A stretch of 42,656 bases of DNA, from the NCBI GenBank assembly GCA_030922375.1, contig JAVEPB010000225.1, positions 1 through 42,656 on the forward strand, read 5' to 3'. The translations under genes and the position numbers were made by a program. Each line of letters opens with the position of its first letter. Positions within the stretch are counted from its first letter, which is position 1. Below, one piece after another: positions 15,951-24,661 of this stretch. The notes under the pieces were generated by a model, which saw only the letters and a program-made list of their open reading frames with translations, had not been told where the DNA came from and did no database searches. The stretch comes from a bacterium (GTDB lineage Bacteria > UBA8248).

Positions 15951-17192
15951 TTACCGCCCCTTTTGCCACATTTTGGCGATTCGGTCCAGAAGTTTTCCGG
16001 AAAGCAGGTATTTTTCCTGGAGCGGAAGCTCCTCCCCGCTCCCCGATGGGTCGAATATGATCGCCCGGCTGGTGTCCGCGCCCATGGCGTTTTCTTCTCC
16101 GGAAACCAGGTTCGCCACAATGAAATCAAGCTTTTTACGGCGCAATTTATCCATGGCGTTTTCCGCGAGTTGACCGGTCTCGGCGGCGAAGCCCACAAGG
16201 ATGCGCTGGCCCTTCGATTCGCCCATTTCGGCGAGTATGTCGGCCGTTCTCTCAAGCTCGAGTACAGCCGGTCCGATCTCCTTTTTCTTTTTTTCATCCA
16301 GGGGAGCCGAAGGTCTGTAGTCAGCCACGGCGGCCGCCATGACGGCGGCGTCCGCGTTTCGCCAGGCGTCCAGCATGGCGGTGCGCATCTCCTCCGCGGT
16401 TTCGACCCGGATGACTTTCGCGCCGGCTGGGTCGGACAGGGAAACTGGTCCGCTCACGAGGGTGACCTCCGCTCCCCGTCCCGCCGCGGCCTCGGCGATG
16501 GCGAAGCCCATCTTTCCGCTCGATCGGTTCGAGAGGTAGCGCACCGCGTCCCATCTTTCTCTTGTGGGGCCCGCCGACACCAAAAGGCGGAGGCCGGCCA
16601 AATCGGGATTCGGTAAAAGCACTTTGTGAATTTCCGCCAGAATTTCGGCGGGCTCGGGCAACCTTCCCCGCCCCTCGCCCTCTTCGGGCCGGGCCATCCG
16701 GCCCACTCCGGGCTCGATGACGATGTGGCCCCGTGAGCGGAGGAGGCGAATGTTTTCCTGAACGGCGGGGCTGTCCCACATGCGGGGGTTCATCGCGGGG
16801 GCGACGATTACAGGGGGTTTGGCCGAAAGAAGGAGCGTCGAGAGAAAATCGTCTCCATCCCCCCGGGCGAACTTGGCGACGGCGTTGGCCGTGGCCGGCG
16901 CGAGGACAACCTGGTGGGCCTTCTCCGTCAGGGAGATATGGGGCATATCCCCGGGATGGTCCCCCCCCTCGACGGGAAACATTTTCTCGATGGGGGTCCG
17001 GCCGGTGAGGACCTGAAACGGAAGCGGCTGGACGAACGCGCGGGCGCTCTGGGTGAGGACGGTTTGCACCTCCGCGCCCTCGAGGGTGAGTTGGCGCGCG
17101 AGGTCGATGGATTTATAGGAGGCGATCCCCCCGGTGACGGCGAGGACGATGAACTTCCCCGCCAGCGGGGCGCGGCCCTCCCCGGGGTTCAA
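15951..17192 (-). CDS. coaBC: Bifunctional phosphopantothenoylcysteine decarboxylase/synthetase
   Basis: CoaBC carries out two steps of coenzyme A synthesis: ligation of cysteine to 4'-phosphopantothenate (CoaB) and FMN-dependent decarboxylation (CoaC). The 413-residue protein starts with the flavoprotein fold (VTGGIASYKSIDLARQL), followed by LAPATANAVAKFARG and the active-site PAMNPRMWDSPAVQEN. CoaB follows, with SAGPTRERWDAVRYLSNRSSGKMG, AAVADYRP and VGFAAETG. The TTG start overlaps the gmk stop (TTGA), with GGAGGAGG upstream, so translation is coupled. In many genomes rpoZ separates gmk and coaBC; it is absent here. Confidence 0.96.
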   Translation of the reverse strand: MNPGEGRAPLAGKFIVLAVTGGIASYKSIDLARQLTLEGAEVQTVLTQSARAFVQPLPFQVLTGRTPIEKMFPVEGGDHPGDMPHISLTEKAHQVVLAPATANAVAKFARGDGDDFLSTLLLSAKPPVIVAPAMNPRMWDSPAVQENIRLLRSRGHIVIEPGVGRMARPEEGEGRGRLPEPAEILAEIHKVLLPNPDLAGLRLLVSAGPTRERWDAVRYLSNRSSGKMGFAIAEAAAGRGAEVTLVSGPVSLSDPAGAKVIRVETAEEMRTAMLDAWRNADAAVMAAAVADYRPSAPLDEKKKKEIGPAVLELERTADILAEMGESKGQRILVGFAAETGQLAENAMDKLRRKKLDFIVANLVSGEENAMGADTSRAIIFDPSGSGEELPLQEKYLLSGKLLDRIAKMWQKGR

Positions 17193-17770
17193 CTGCCCGC
17201 CTCCTCCGCCGAGCCGCGGGAGCTTTGTATAACGCCCGCCAGTTCGCCGAACGCATCGTCCAGAACATCGTTGACGATCACTTGTTCGTATTGATCCCGG
17301 TGGCTCATTTCCTTCTCTGCGATTGAGAGACGTCTCCGGATGGACTCCTCGGTTTCCGTCTGCCGATTTTCGATCCGCTTGCGAAGCGCTTCAAGCGAGG
17401 GCGGCATGATGAAAATCAAAATCGCCTCCGGGCGATGTTTTTTCACCTGAAGGGCGCCCTGAACGTCGAGGTCCATGATGACGTCCTCGCCGCCGGCCAG
17501 TCGCTTGTCCACTTCTTTGCTGGGTGTGCCGTAGTATTCGCCGTGCACTTCGGCCCATTCGAGAAAGTGATCCTCGGCGATGGCTTTCTCGAATGCGCCG
17601 TGCTCCATGAAGTAGTAATGAACGCCTTCCTCTTCATATTCTCGCGGCTGGCGCGTGGTCGCGCTGACGGAGTGCCAGATGCCCGGAACCTCGCGGATGG
17701 CCCGATCGATCAAAGTCGATTTTCCGGCGCCCGAAGGGGCGGACAAGACAAAAAGGTGGCCGGGGCGCAT
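17189..17770 (-). CDS. gmk: Guanylate kinase
   Basis: Phosphorylates GMP to GDP with ATP. The 193-residue protein opens with the P-loop SAPSGAGKSTL at about 10-20, then SVSATTRQPREYEEEGVHYYF (GMP-binding segment), FLEWAEVHGEYYGT and VIMDLDVQGA. FIMPPS and the lid region RIENRQTETEESIRRRL are also standard. Length is normal apart from a short acidic tail. It starts 2 bases after yicC and overlaps coaBC by 4 bases. Confidence 0.96.
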   Translation of the reverse strand: MRPGHLFVLSAPSGAGKSTLIDRAIREVPGIWHSVSATTRQPREYEEEGVHYYFMEHGAFEKAIAEDHFLEWAEVHGEYYGTPSKEVDKRLAGGEDVIMDLDVQGALQVKKHRPEAILIFIMPPSLEALRKRIENRQTETEESIRRRLSIAEKEMSHRDQYEQVIVNDVLDDAFGELAGVIQSSRGSAEEAGS

Positions 17771-17772
17771 TT

Positions 17773-18645
17773 TTACTCCACGTTTTGCACCTGCTCGCGG
17801 ATTTTTTCGAGGGCGCTTTTCAGGTCAACAGATTTTTGGGTGAGGACCAGGTCCACGGATTTCGATGCGATGGTGTTCGTCTCGCGGTTCATTTCCTGAA
17901 TGAGAAAGTCGAGTTTCCGCCCGATCGGCTCCTCGCTTTTGACGAGATCCCTGAACTGGGAGATATGGCTTTCGAGCCGGCTGAGCTCCTCGTTGATGTC
18001 GCCCCGCTCGGCCGCATAGATTAGCTCCTGTTCAAGGCGCCCCTCGTCCATATCCATTCCTTCCGATAGCTTGAGGATGCGCTCCCGCAATCGCTGCGTC
18101 AGAGCCTTCTGCGCATCGGGGAGACGTTCCTTGACCTCGCCGGTGAGACGCTTCACGTCGTCTAGGTGGTCGAGAATGTCGCCCTCGAGGGCGTCCCCCT
18201 CGCGCTGGCGCATCCGGCCCAGATTCGAAAGGGCGCTGTCCAGGGCGCTCATCAGGGGTTCTCTGATTTCATCCGCCGAAAAGGATATTTCCGATCCTTT
18301 GAGGGCGTCGCGAAAGCCGGCGAGAAGCGCGAGGTCCACCTCGCCCTGGATTCCCAGCTCCTCCCTCAGGGTCTTCAGGGAGGCGACGAAACTTTTTGCC
18401 GCGTCGATATCGATGACCTGGGAGTGGTTGTTCTCGTCGTTGTAGTGGATAAAGACATCGAAGCGTCCGCGGGAGAATCGACTCTTGACCGCCTCTCTCA
18501 CTTCGTTTTCGAGGGAAATGGCCCAGCGGGGCCCCCGGACGGTGGATTCGAGGTAGCGGTGATTGACGGACCGGGCCTCGACGGAGAAGGTGGCCTCCCT
18601 GAATGGGGAATCGCCCGCGCCGTATCCCGTCATGCTGGCAGTCAC
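17773..18645 (-). CDS. yicC: YicC family endoribonuclease
   Basis: YicC-type proteins are endoribonucleases that cleave small regulatory and other RNAs. The 290-residue product begins at GTG 18645 with TASMTGYGAG, the family hallmark. SVEARSVNHRYLE follows, then the long helical middle (EVDLALLAGFRDALKG). The conserved C-terminal block is RLEQELIYAAERGDINEELSRLESHI and IGRKLDFLIQEMNRE-TNTIASKS. It heads the yicC-gmk-coaBC-udg operon, the usual yicC-gmk pairing. Confidence 0.94.
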   Translation of the reverse strand: MTASMTGYGAGDSPFREATFSVEARSVNHRYLESTVRGPRWAISLENEVREAVKSRFSRGRFDVFIHYNDENNHSQVIDIDAAKSFVASLKTLREELGIQGEVDLALLAGFRDALKGSEISFSADEIREPLMSALDSALSNLGRMRQREGDALEGDILDHLDDVKRLTGEVKERLPDAQKALTQRLRERILKLSEGMDMDEGRLEQELIYAAERGDINEELSRLESHISQFRDLVKSEEPIGRKLDFLIQEMNRETNTIASKSVDLVLTQKSVDLKSALEKIREQVQNVE

Positions 18646-18824
18646 GCTTCGTCTCTCCTGTTCACGCGAATATCAAGAGGATTTACAATAAGTTCCCGAA
18701 ATGATGGTGTCAATTGGATATGGTTTAATCAGGTGAAATGCCGGGGCCTGCCGCCTCCCGTCTATTAGGAAGTGGATGCACCGCCTTGCCGGAGATGGTT
18801 GTACCGCTTCACCGGGGAGATTGA

Positions 18825-20651
18825 ATGGATATTTACGTACTTCGGGCGATTGCCGGCGAGTTGAGCGATGAGTTGGTCGGTGGCCGCGTTCGGAAAATCG
18901 TCCAGCCCGGCCGGCGATCTCTATTGCTCGTTCTGGATTGTCCGGGGCGAAAGACGCGGAATCTCATCCTGAGTGCGGACCCCGCCTATCCCCGAATTCA
19001 TTTGACGGCTAAAAACATCCCTTCTCCCGCCGAGCCACCCGATTTTTGCCGTTCTTTGCGCAATCATCTCATCGGGGCGGAGATTACCCGCATCTCGGTC
19101 GGGGAGCGCGAGCGGGTGGTCCAGATCACTCTTGAAAAACCGGGCGCGGGCAAGGCGGGCGGATGGTATGCCCTGATGGCCGAGATCATGGGCCGGTGGA
19201 GCAACATTGTCCTCGTGAATGCCCGGGGGGGCGAAATTATCGACTCCATCAGGCAGGTTTCCGAGGCCCAGAGCCGGAAGAGGCCGCTTCTCCGAGGCGC
19301 GAAATACCAGTTACCCCCGGAACAAAAAAAGACGCGCCCCGAGGAAATAGGGGAGAGAGAATTCCTCCAAAAAATTTCGGCCGATAGACCGGGAGTTGAA
19401 GATCCGGGAGTTGATGACCCGGAAGAAAACCCCGCCGTTCTTTCCCGGTGGCTGGTGCGCTCCTTCGCGGGGCTGAGCCCGGTGGTGGCCGCCGAAATCG
19501 CGGCCCGTGCCGAAACGCTCCGTAGCGAAGAAGACCGGTCACGGGCGGTTTGGACGGAATTCTCCGGAGTTATCGATGAGCTTCGGAAGGAAAATTTCCG
19601 TCCCTGCGTCCTGCTCGGTCCGGACGGGACGCCGTCGGGCCTGAGCGCCCTGGAGTCGAAGTCTCGCCCACCGGCCGGCTACATGAAATACGTGACCATG
19701 AACGAGGCCGCCGATTTCTTTTTTGACACCGTTGTCTCGCCGGCGGAATTCGGCGGCGAACGGGAGCGGGCCTCGCGGGAGGTCGCGCGCCACGCCGCCC
19801 GGGCGAAAAAGACGCTTGAAGCCGTCGAGCGCGATCTCCTCGGAAGCAGGAGCGCGGAGGAAGAGCGCCTCAAGGGGGAGATTCTTCTGGAGAATCTGAC
19901 CGGTGTGCCGGAGAAAGCGAGTGTGTTTCACGCGGAGCGCGGCGGCGGGCGAATCGAGATTGAACTCGACCCCAGGTTTTCGGTCTCGGAAAACGCGCAG
20001 CGGTTTTTTCGGCGCTATAAAAAGCTGAGGCGGCAAAGCGTGGTGGCCGAGGAGCGCCGTAAGGGTATCGAGGAGAAGGTCCGTTTTCTCGAAGGGCTTT
20101 TATACGAACTCGAGGAGGCGGAATCGCCGGGGGACCTGGAGGCCGTCCGGGGGGCCCTGGCCCAGGGCGGTTTCATGTCGAGAGAGGCCCGGTCCGATGA
20201 CAAGAAGCCCTCGCGCCGGGGGCGGAGGCAGGCGGCTGATAGCGGCGCGGCCCGGCCCTGGCGGAGATTCGATGCGCCGGAGGGCTGGCAAATCTTCGTG
20301 GGGAAAAGCGCCCTGGGAAACGATGCCCTGATGCGGCGGGTCGGCCGCGCGGGGGACCTGTGGTTTCACGCCCAGGGGGTGCCCGGCAGCCATGTCATTC
20401 TCCGCACCCCGGTGGGCGCCGCCGAGGAGGCCGCGAGCGAGGAGGCCGTCCTCCAGGCCGCATCGCTGGCCGCCTACCACAGCAATGCCCGCAGGAGCGG
20501 CCGGGTGGAGGTGGCCTGCGTCCCCTTCCAGCGGGTGAGGCGGCCCCGGGGGGCACCGCCCGGGAGGGTTCTCATCTCCGGCCAGCGCACCATCGCCGCT
20601 TCGCCGGACGAGGGCTCGGCCCTGATGGAAGCGCTGGAGGAGGCGGAGTGA
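18825..20651 (+). CDS. rqcH: NFACT family protein, ribosome-rescue factor RqcH
   Basis: RqcH/Rqc2 binds 60S/50S subunits with stalled peptidyl-tRNA and adds alanine tails that mark nascent chains for degradation. The 608-residue protein has the NFACT-N domain (VRKIVQPG, NLILSADPAYPRIHLT, RSLRNHLIGAEI, LMAEIMGRWSNIVLV). Helical segments and coiled coils follow (about 330-450), then NFACT-R with GKSALGNDALMRRVGRAGDLWFHAQ, PGSHVILR and AAYHSNAR. Older annotations call it fibronectin-binding protein A. A short acidic internal repeat (PGVEDPGVDDP) lies near 190-200. Divergent from yicC; the ATG follows GGGGAG. Confidence 0.93.
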   Translation: MDIYVLRAIAGELSDELVGGRVRKIVQPGRRSLLLVLDCPGRKTRNLILSADPAYPRIHLTAKNIPSPAEPPDFCRSLRNHLIGAEITRISVGERERVVQITLEKPGAGKAGGWYALMAEIMGRWSNIVLVNARGGEIIDSIRQVSEAQSRKRPLLRGAKYQLPPEQKKTRPEEIGEREFLQKISADRPGVEDPGVDDPEENPAVLSRWLVRSFAGLSPVVAAEIAARAETLRSEEDRSRAVWTEFSGVIDELRKENFRPCVLLGPDGTPSGLSALESKSRPPAGYMKYVTMNEAADFFFDTVVSPAEFGGERERASREVARHAARAKKTLEAVERDLLGSRSAEEERLKGEILLENLTGVPEKASVFHAERGGGRIEIELDPRFSVSENAQRFFRRYKKLRRQSVVAEERRKGIEEKVRFLEGLLYELEEAESPGDLEAVRGALAQGGFMSREARSDDKKPSRRGRRQAADSGAARPWRRFDAPEGWQIFVGKSALGNDALMRRVGRAGDLWFHAQGVPGSHVILRTPVGAAEEAASEEAVLQAASLAAYHSNARRSGRVEVACVPFQRVRRPRGAPPGRVLISGQRTIAASPDEGSALMEALEEAE

Positions 20652-20669
20652 GGGGGTGGGCGGTAAGAC

Positions 20670-21833
20670 TTAGATGAATCTCTGGAGCACCTGATTGGCG
20701 AGCAGCAATCCCCTCCGGGTGAGCCGGAGGGTGCGCCCATCGCGCTCGAGGAGCCCGCTCTCGATCAAATCCGAGAACACGCTCCCGAATTTTTTCTCGG
20801 GGTCGGCGCCGCACGAGCGCGCCGCCTCGTCGAGCGAAACGCCCTCCGTCAGCCGAAGCCCGAGCATGAAGGTCTCGCCGATCGCCTTTTCCGCGCAGCC
20901 GACGTCCTCTTCGCCCGCCGTGGGTTCATTGAAAGTCCCGATGTAGCGGTCCGGCCTCGCATGGTTCCAGAAGCGCCGCCCGCCGATGAGTGAGTGCGCC
21001 CCGGCCCCGGCGCCGAGGTACTCCCCCCTTCTCCAGTAGTTGAGGTTGTGGCGACACCTGAAGCCGGGCCTTGAGAAGTTGCTGATCTCGTAGCGCTCGT
21101 AGTCGGCCTCCGAGAGAAGTCGGTCGCGCATCTCCCACATGGCGAGAGCGGCGTCCTCGTCCGGCAGCCCGTCGAGCTCCCCCCGGGCGTGGAGCGCGCC
21201 GAAATTCGTTCCCGGCTCGATGGTGAGCTCGTAGGCCGAGAGATGCTCGGGGCCCAGTTCGAGCGCGCTTTCGACATCGGCGGCGGCCTCATCGAGGCCC
21301 TGGTGGGGAATTCCGAACATCAGGTCGAGTGAGATGTTCTCGAAGCCGGCCCGCCGGGCGGAGCGGAAAGCCTCTCGGGCGTCCTCTCCGGTGTGGACCC
21401 GCTCGAGGCGGCTAAGGGCGGCGTCGCCGAAGGATTGCACGCCGATGCTGATCCGGTTGACTCCGGCCTCCCGGAGGGCGGCGAAGCGCTCGGCCTCGGC
21501 CGCGCCGGGATTCGCCTCGAGGGAGATTTCGGCCCCGGGGAGAATCTCGAAACGCTCCCGGAGGGACCGGAGTATGCGCGCGGTTTCGGGCGCCGGGAAA
21601 AGCGAGGGGGTCCCGCCGCCGAAAAACACCGTCTCGACGGGTCTTCCGGCGAGGCCCAAAGCCGCGGCCCGGCTCTCGATATCGCGGACGGCGGCTACTG
21701 CGTAGGCAGCGGCCCAGTCCTCCCCGATGCGGCCTTTATCCAGCAGGCCGTCCAGAGCGTAGGAGTTGAAGTCGCAGTACCCGCATTTATGGATGCAAAA
21801 AGGAATATGGATATATATCGACAGAGGTGTCAT
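20670..21833 (-). CDS. hemW: Radical SAM haem chaperone HemW
   Basis: HemW inserts haem into respiratory enzymes and resembles coproporphyrinogen III dehydrogenase. The 387-residue protein has the radical SAM cluster motif CIHKCGYC (C-x3-C-x2-C) preceded by YIHIPF. FFGGGTPSLF, SLEANPG, RISIGVQSF and SLDLMFGIPHQ then follow in order, with YEISNFSRPGFRCRHNLNYW in the C-terminal part. The HNxxYW motif is conserved. It lacks the extra N-terminal part of HemN. A haem chaperone fits a genome with an aa3 oxidase. It converges on rqcH and diverges from the sigma-54 activator. Confidence 0.93.
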   Translation of the reverse strand: MTPLSIYIHIPFCIHKCGYCDFNSYALDGLLDKGRIGEDWAAAYAVAAVRDIESRAAALGLAGRPVETVFFGGGTPSLFPAPETARILRSLRERFEILPGAEISLEANPGAAEAERFAALREAGVNRISIGVQSFGDAALSRLERVHTGEDAREAFRSARRAGFENISLDLMFGIPHQGLDEAAADVESALELGPEHLSAYELTIEPGTNFGALHARGELDGLPDEDAALAMWEMRDRLLSEADYERYEISNFSRPGFRCRHNLNYWRRGEYLGAGAGAHSLIGGRRFWNHARPDRYIGTFNEPTAGEEDVGCAEKAIGETFMLGLRLTEGVSLDEAARSCGADPEKKFGSVFSDLIESGLLERDGRTLRLTRRGLLLANQVLQRFI

Positions 21834-21919
21834 TCCGGCCTTTTCGTGTTCGGCGCCACTGTTATGGATTTATTCTCCTTGCTAAGATAAGGGACCGCTT
21901 AAAAAGGAGGGGTTCTACG

Positions 21920-23476
21920 GTGCCCATTCGGAATCTTACCACCGAAGAGCGCTATCAGGTCATCCTGCGCATCGACAACGCATTGAGCTCCAGCCTCAAT
22001 CTCGACGTGGTTCTCGGCCGGGTGGCCACCGAGCTCAAGGCGGTCCTGCCACTGGATCATGTCGCCCTCCTTTTGATCAACCCGGACGAGAAAACCTACA
22101 CCTGGACCAACATCACGTCCGGCGGCGAAGAGGGGCTTGAGCTTCCCGGCAAGGATATCCCTCTCGAGGGCGGCACCCTCGGCTGGTTCATCGAGCACCG
22201 CCGCAGCACCCCCTATGTCATTTACGAAGATCTTCACCGCGAGCGCCCGTTCGCCGAGGACGAGATTGTATTCCAGCGTGGAATCAGGAGCGGGGTGCGC
22301 GTCCCCCTCGTAATCGAGGACGAGGTGTTCGGCGAAATGGCGGTGGCGAGTTTTCAGCCCAACCTTTTTACCGAAGAGATGGCCCAGTTTCTCTCCGAAG
22401 TGGCACCCCACATCGCCACAGCGGTGGCGAACGCCCGGGCGTATGCCACTCTTCAGGCCAGCCAGGAGGACCTCTACAAGGAGGCGCTGTTGCTCCGGAG
22501 CGAGTTGAAGACTTTCTCCGAGACCGATTTTATCGGTTCGAGTCAGGCCATGGCCGATCTCAAGGACATGATTCAGCGGGTGGCCATGACGGAAGTCACT
22601 GTGCTTATCGTAGGCGAAACGGGAGTGGGCAAGGAACTCGTCGCCCATGCGATACACGACCTGAGTGCTCGCAGCGATAAAATGATGGTGAAGGTGAACT
22701 GCGCCGCGTTGCAGGACACGCTATTGCTGAGCGAACTCTTTGGCCACGAGAAAGGGGCGTTTACCGGGGCCATCGAAAGAAAGCTCGGGCGGTTCGAACT
22801 CGCGAACCGGGGGACGATTTTTCTCGACGAGATCGGCGAGATTTCGATGGAGGCGCAGGTCAAGATTCTTCGCGTGATGCAGGAGCGCGAGTTCGATCGC
22901 GTCGGCGGGACGAAAACGATTCGGGTGGATACGCGCATCGTGGCGGCGACCAACCGCGATCTCGAGGCCGAAGTCGAAAATGGCCGTTTCCGGCAGGATC
23001 TGTTTTTCCGGCTGAACGTGATTCCGATCCGGGTTCCCCCGCTTCGGGAGCGCAAGGAGGATATTCCCCAGCTGGTGGAGCATTTCGTGGCCCAATATGG
23101 CCCCGGGATGAACCGCGCCATTAAAAGAATCGATTCAAAGGCGATGGAGCGTCTCATGCGTTATGACTGGCCGGGGAACATCCGTGAGCTCGAAAACGTC
23201 GTCGAGCGCGGTCTGGTTCTGGGCTCGGGCGAAGTGCTGCGCTTCGATAAACAGCTGCTGGGCGATTCGCAGCCGCTGACCCGCGCGGAGGCCGAGGAGT
23301 TCACGACGCTCGAGGAGTTTGAGTGCCAGTATATTCTCAAGGTATTGGAGCGAACCGGGGGGGTTGTCTCGGGCGAGCAGGGCGCGGCGCGAATCCTGGG
23401 AATGAAGCCCACCACACTTCAAAGCCGGATGAAGAAACTGGGAATCCAGCCCCAGCGCCGCTTCAAGGTAGTCTAG
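21920..23476 (+). CDS. GAF-domain sigma-54-dependent transcriptional activator
   Basis: A 518-residue enhancer-binding protein of the FhlA/NorR type. An N-terminal GAF sensor domain (about 10-180) is followed by an AAA+ domain with Walker A GETGVGKE at 232-239, the sigma-54-contacting loop GAFTGA at 279-284, Walker B TIFLDEIGE at about 299 and the Arg-finger region FRQDLFFRLNVIP. A C-terminal Fis-type helix-turn-helix (GEQGAARILGMKPTTLQSRMKKLGI) completes it. No receiver domain is present, so a small ligand or redox signal at the GAF domain is likely. I chose GTG 21920 because AAGGAGG (21904-21910) is correctly spaced; the upstream frame overlaps hemW. A sigma-54 promoter lies 790 bases beyond its stop. 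Confidence 0.95.
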   Translation: MPIRNLTTEERYQVILRIDNALSSSLNLDVVLGRVATELKAVLPLDHVALLLINPDEKTYTWTNITSGGEEGLELPGKDIPLEGGTLGWFIEHRRSTPYVIYEDLHRERPFAEDEIVFQRGIRSGVRVPLVIEDEVFGEMAVASFQPNLFTEEMAQFLSEVAPHIATAVANARAYATLQASQEDLYKEALLLRSELKTFSETDFIGSSQAMADLKDMIQRVAMTEVTVLIVGETGVGKELVAHAIHDLSARSDKMMVKVNCAALQDTLLLSELFGHEKGAFTGAIERKLGRFELANRGTIFLDEIGEISMEAQVKILRVMQEREFDRVGGTKTIRVDTRIVAATNRDLEAEVENGRFRQDLFFRLNVIPIRVPPLRERKEDIPQLVEHFVAQYGPGMNRAIKRIDSKAMERLMRYDWPGNIRELENVVERGLVLGSGEVLRFDKQLLGDSQPLTRAEAEEFTTLEEFECQYILKVLERTGGVVSGEQGAARILGMKPTTLQSRMKKLGIQPQRRFKVV

Positions 23477-23514
23477 GGCCAGACGGGGTAGAAATCCGGG
23501 AGCGTTTTCCCCGC

Positions 23515-23544
23515 CGGACCCGTCAGGTCATCGGACCCGTCAGG
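23515..23544. repeat. 13-bp direct repeat, two copies
   Basis: CGGACCCGTCAGG occurs at 23515-23527 and 23532-23544, a 17-base period. It lies in the 90-base gap between the activator gene and the convergent short unknown gene. Function unknown; possibly a simple slippage duplication. Confidence 0.5.
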
Positions 23545-23566
23545 GAAAATTCGGTCCGTCTTCAAA

Positions 23567-23830
23567 TTACTCCGGTAGGCCGGCTTGGCCGGCCTCGATG
23601 ACGGCGCTGAATGCTTCCGCCACCTCCGGGTCCCTGGCCATCGCCTCGGCTTCGAGCATTTCGCGTTCCAGCCGCTTTTTCCGGCGGAAAACCAGAAATT
23701 CGGGGTGAGTCGCTCCCGGTTGCCCGCTGACGCGGGTCTTTTTTTTGAAGGGATTTATCCCGAGGAGCCATTTTTTCATCCAGGTCTCCGGACGGGCGGT
23801 TGAGTTCACGGAACGATTGATTTTCGGCAT
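23567..23830 (-). CDS. Hypothetical basic protein, 87 residues
   Basis: I do not recognise a family. The product begins MPKINRSVNSTARPETWMKKW. It is basic in its first half (NPFKKKTRVSG, FRRKKRLEREMLEAEAMA) and ends in an acidic or neutral helix-prone tail (DPEVAEAFSAVIEAGQAG). No signal peptide or membrane segment is seen. ATG 23830 follows GGGAGGGA, with a TTCCCC-TGA-GGGGAA hairpin just upstream of that site. It sits convergent to the sigma-54 activator and divergent from the sigma-54 promoter region. It may belong to that module, but it would need its own promoter. Existence as a gene is plausible, not certain. Confidence 0.5.
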   Translation of the reverse strand: MPKINRSVNSTARPETWMKKWLLGINPFKKKTRVSGQPGATHPEFLVFRRKKRLEREMLEAEAMARDPEVAEAFSAVIEAGQAGLPE

Positions 23831-23922
23831 CGTGTGGTCCCTCCCATTTCCCCTGAGGGGAACTGCTTCCCTTTCAGAGTGCATCAGAGCCGGGAGTTCG
23901 GCAGTGTCCCCGGTTACTAAAC

Positions 23923-24139
23923 GTGAATCAGTGCTTTACCTTGGCCGGATCGGTTTCTTTCAAATCTTTAACCGGCAAACAGCACCTCCTTGAGCTGGTT
24001 ACTGGCTGAAAATCAAAACCTTACGCCTTGGACCGGGTTCGGAATCAAAACACTTTTTTGGCCGGGTCCGGAACCTGAATCTGTGCCTCACCCTGGTTAG
24101 GTCCGGAATCGGGAATCAATCTCTCACCTTGTGTTGTCC
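23923..24139. repeat. Degenerate repeat series, about 30-37 bp units
   Basis: Five imperfect units share a GGAATCA-like start, an ACCTTG/CCTTGG middle and a CCGGGTTCGG or GGTCCGG end: 23923-23953, 24008-24042, 24041-24071, 24070-24106 and 24105-24139. The last four are contiguous and overlap by the shared GG. The units are too diverged for a CRISPR array and have no regular spacers. They may be decayed binding sites or an old tandem expansion. Confidence 0.45.
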
Positions 24140-24161
24140 TGACGATCTCTTTTAAATCATA

Positions 24162-24187
24162 AAAGTACGATATGTCGTAATTACTTT
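24162..24187. promoter_or_regulatory. Nested palindrome, candidate upstream activator site
   Basis: TACGA-tatg-TCGTA (24166-24179) is a perfect 5-bp inverted repeat. AAAGTA (24162-24167) and TACTTT (24182-24187) form a second pair that overlaps its left arm by two bases. Its centre is about 120 bases upstream of the predicted sigma-54 start site, the usual distance for an enhancer-binding protein. The activator gene at 21920-23476 is the obvious candidate to bind it. Confidence 0.5.
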
Positions 24188-24265
24188 CGTGCCTGAAACC
24201 CGATCCTGCAGCACAAAAATATCATATCCATTTGTTTATTAAGTAGTTATGAAAATTTTTCGACT

Positions 24266-24282
24266 TTGGCATCTAAGTTGCT
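24266..24282 (+). promoter_or_regulatory. Sigma-54 (-24/-12) promoter
   Basis: TTGGCATCTAAGTTGCT matches the consensus TTGGCAC-N5-TTGCW closely: GG at 24268-24269 and GC at 24280-24281 have exactly ten bases between them, as required. Transcription should begin near 24292, giving an 88-base leader to the ATG at 24380. A sigma-54 activator gene 790 bases upstream strengthens the call. Confidence 0.78.
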
Positions 24283-24379
24283 CTAGGAGGTGTGTGGGCT
24301 TAAGTGCCAGCCCCGGCAGATCGAAATTTTCGCCCCAGGTTGTGCGTTGGGCGCAAGGGTGGATGAAGGAGGTTTTGAG

Positions 24380-24640
24380 ATGGTGGTTTTCGGAATGTTG
24401 TTGGCTGCGGTCCTTGCGCCGCTGGTGGTTTGGGCCCTCATTCTTGCCTCGATGGCGAAAACCGCCCACGGGCCGATGAAGGGCTTTTTACCGGGCTGGA
24501 AATTCGCGGAAGCCGAAATCGATCGCGTATCCCCCCTCTCCCCAGAGCAGCAACTTGAGCAAATGGAAGAGGAGCATGCGCAGACACGCCTGGTAAACGC
24601 GCTCTACGAGGAAGAATTCAACTATCACCGGGCGGCCTAG
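24380..24640 (+). CDS. Small membrane protein, 86 residues, sigma-54 operon gene 1
   Basis: No family recognised. The product has one hydrophobic helix at about 3-27 (FGMLLAAVLAPLVVWALILA) and a short basic or neutral turn (SMAKTAHGPMKGFLPGW). A soluble acidic, helix-prone tail follows, with LSPEQQLEQMEEEHAQTR and NALYEEEFNYHRAA. Probably a single-pass inner-membrane protein with its tail in the cytosol or periplasm. I chose ATG 24380 because AAGGAGG (24367-24373) is directly upstream; the in-frame extension to 24290 would start before the predicted transcription start. It is the first gene after the sigma-54 promoter. The next gene follows after 21 bases. Confidence 0.75.
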   Translation: MVVFGMLLAAVLAPLVVWALILASMAKTAHGPMKGFLPGWKFAEAEIDRVSPLSPEQQLEQMEEEHAQTRLVNALYEEEFNYHRAA

Positions 24641-24661
24641 CCCGGGAGAGGGAGATGCATC

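Larger units (their letters stand above)
23831..24265. other. Regulatory intergenic region with degenerate repeats
   Basis: No credible gene in 435 bases. It holds a leader hairpin of the minus-strand unknown gene (23848-23862) and a series of degenerate repeats (23923-24139). A nested palindrome lies at 24162-24187, and an AT-rich, probably bendable stretch runs from about 24205 to 24255. The sigma-54 promoter begins directly after it. The layout (activator site, bend, -24/-12) is what sigma-54 control needs. Confidence 0.6.

Noticed and set aside
15902..16297. N-terminal extension of the uracil-DNA glycosylase
   Set aside because: The extension is antisense-frame reading inside coaBC with no family similarity; ATG 15901 has a binding site and suits the family.
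24008..24139. CRISPR array
   Set aside because: Units are diverged, contiguous and without unique spacers of constant length; no cas genes nearby.
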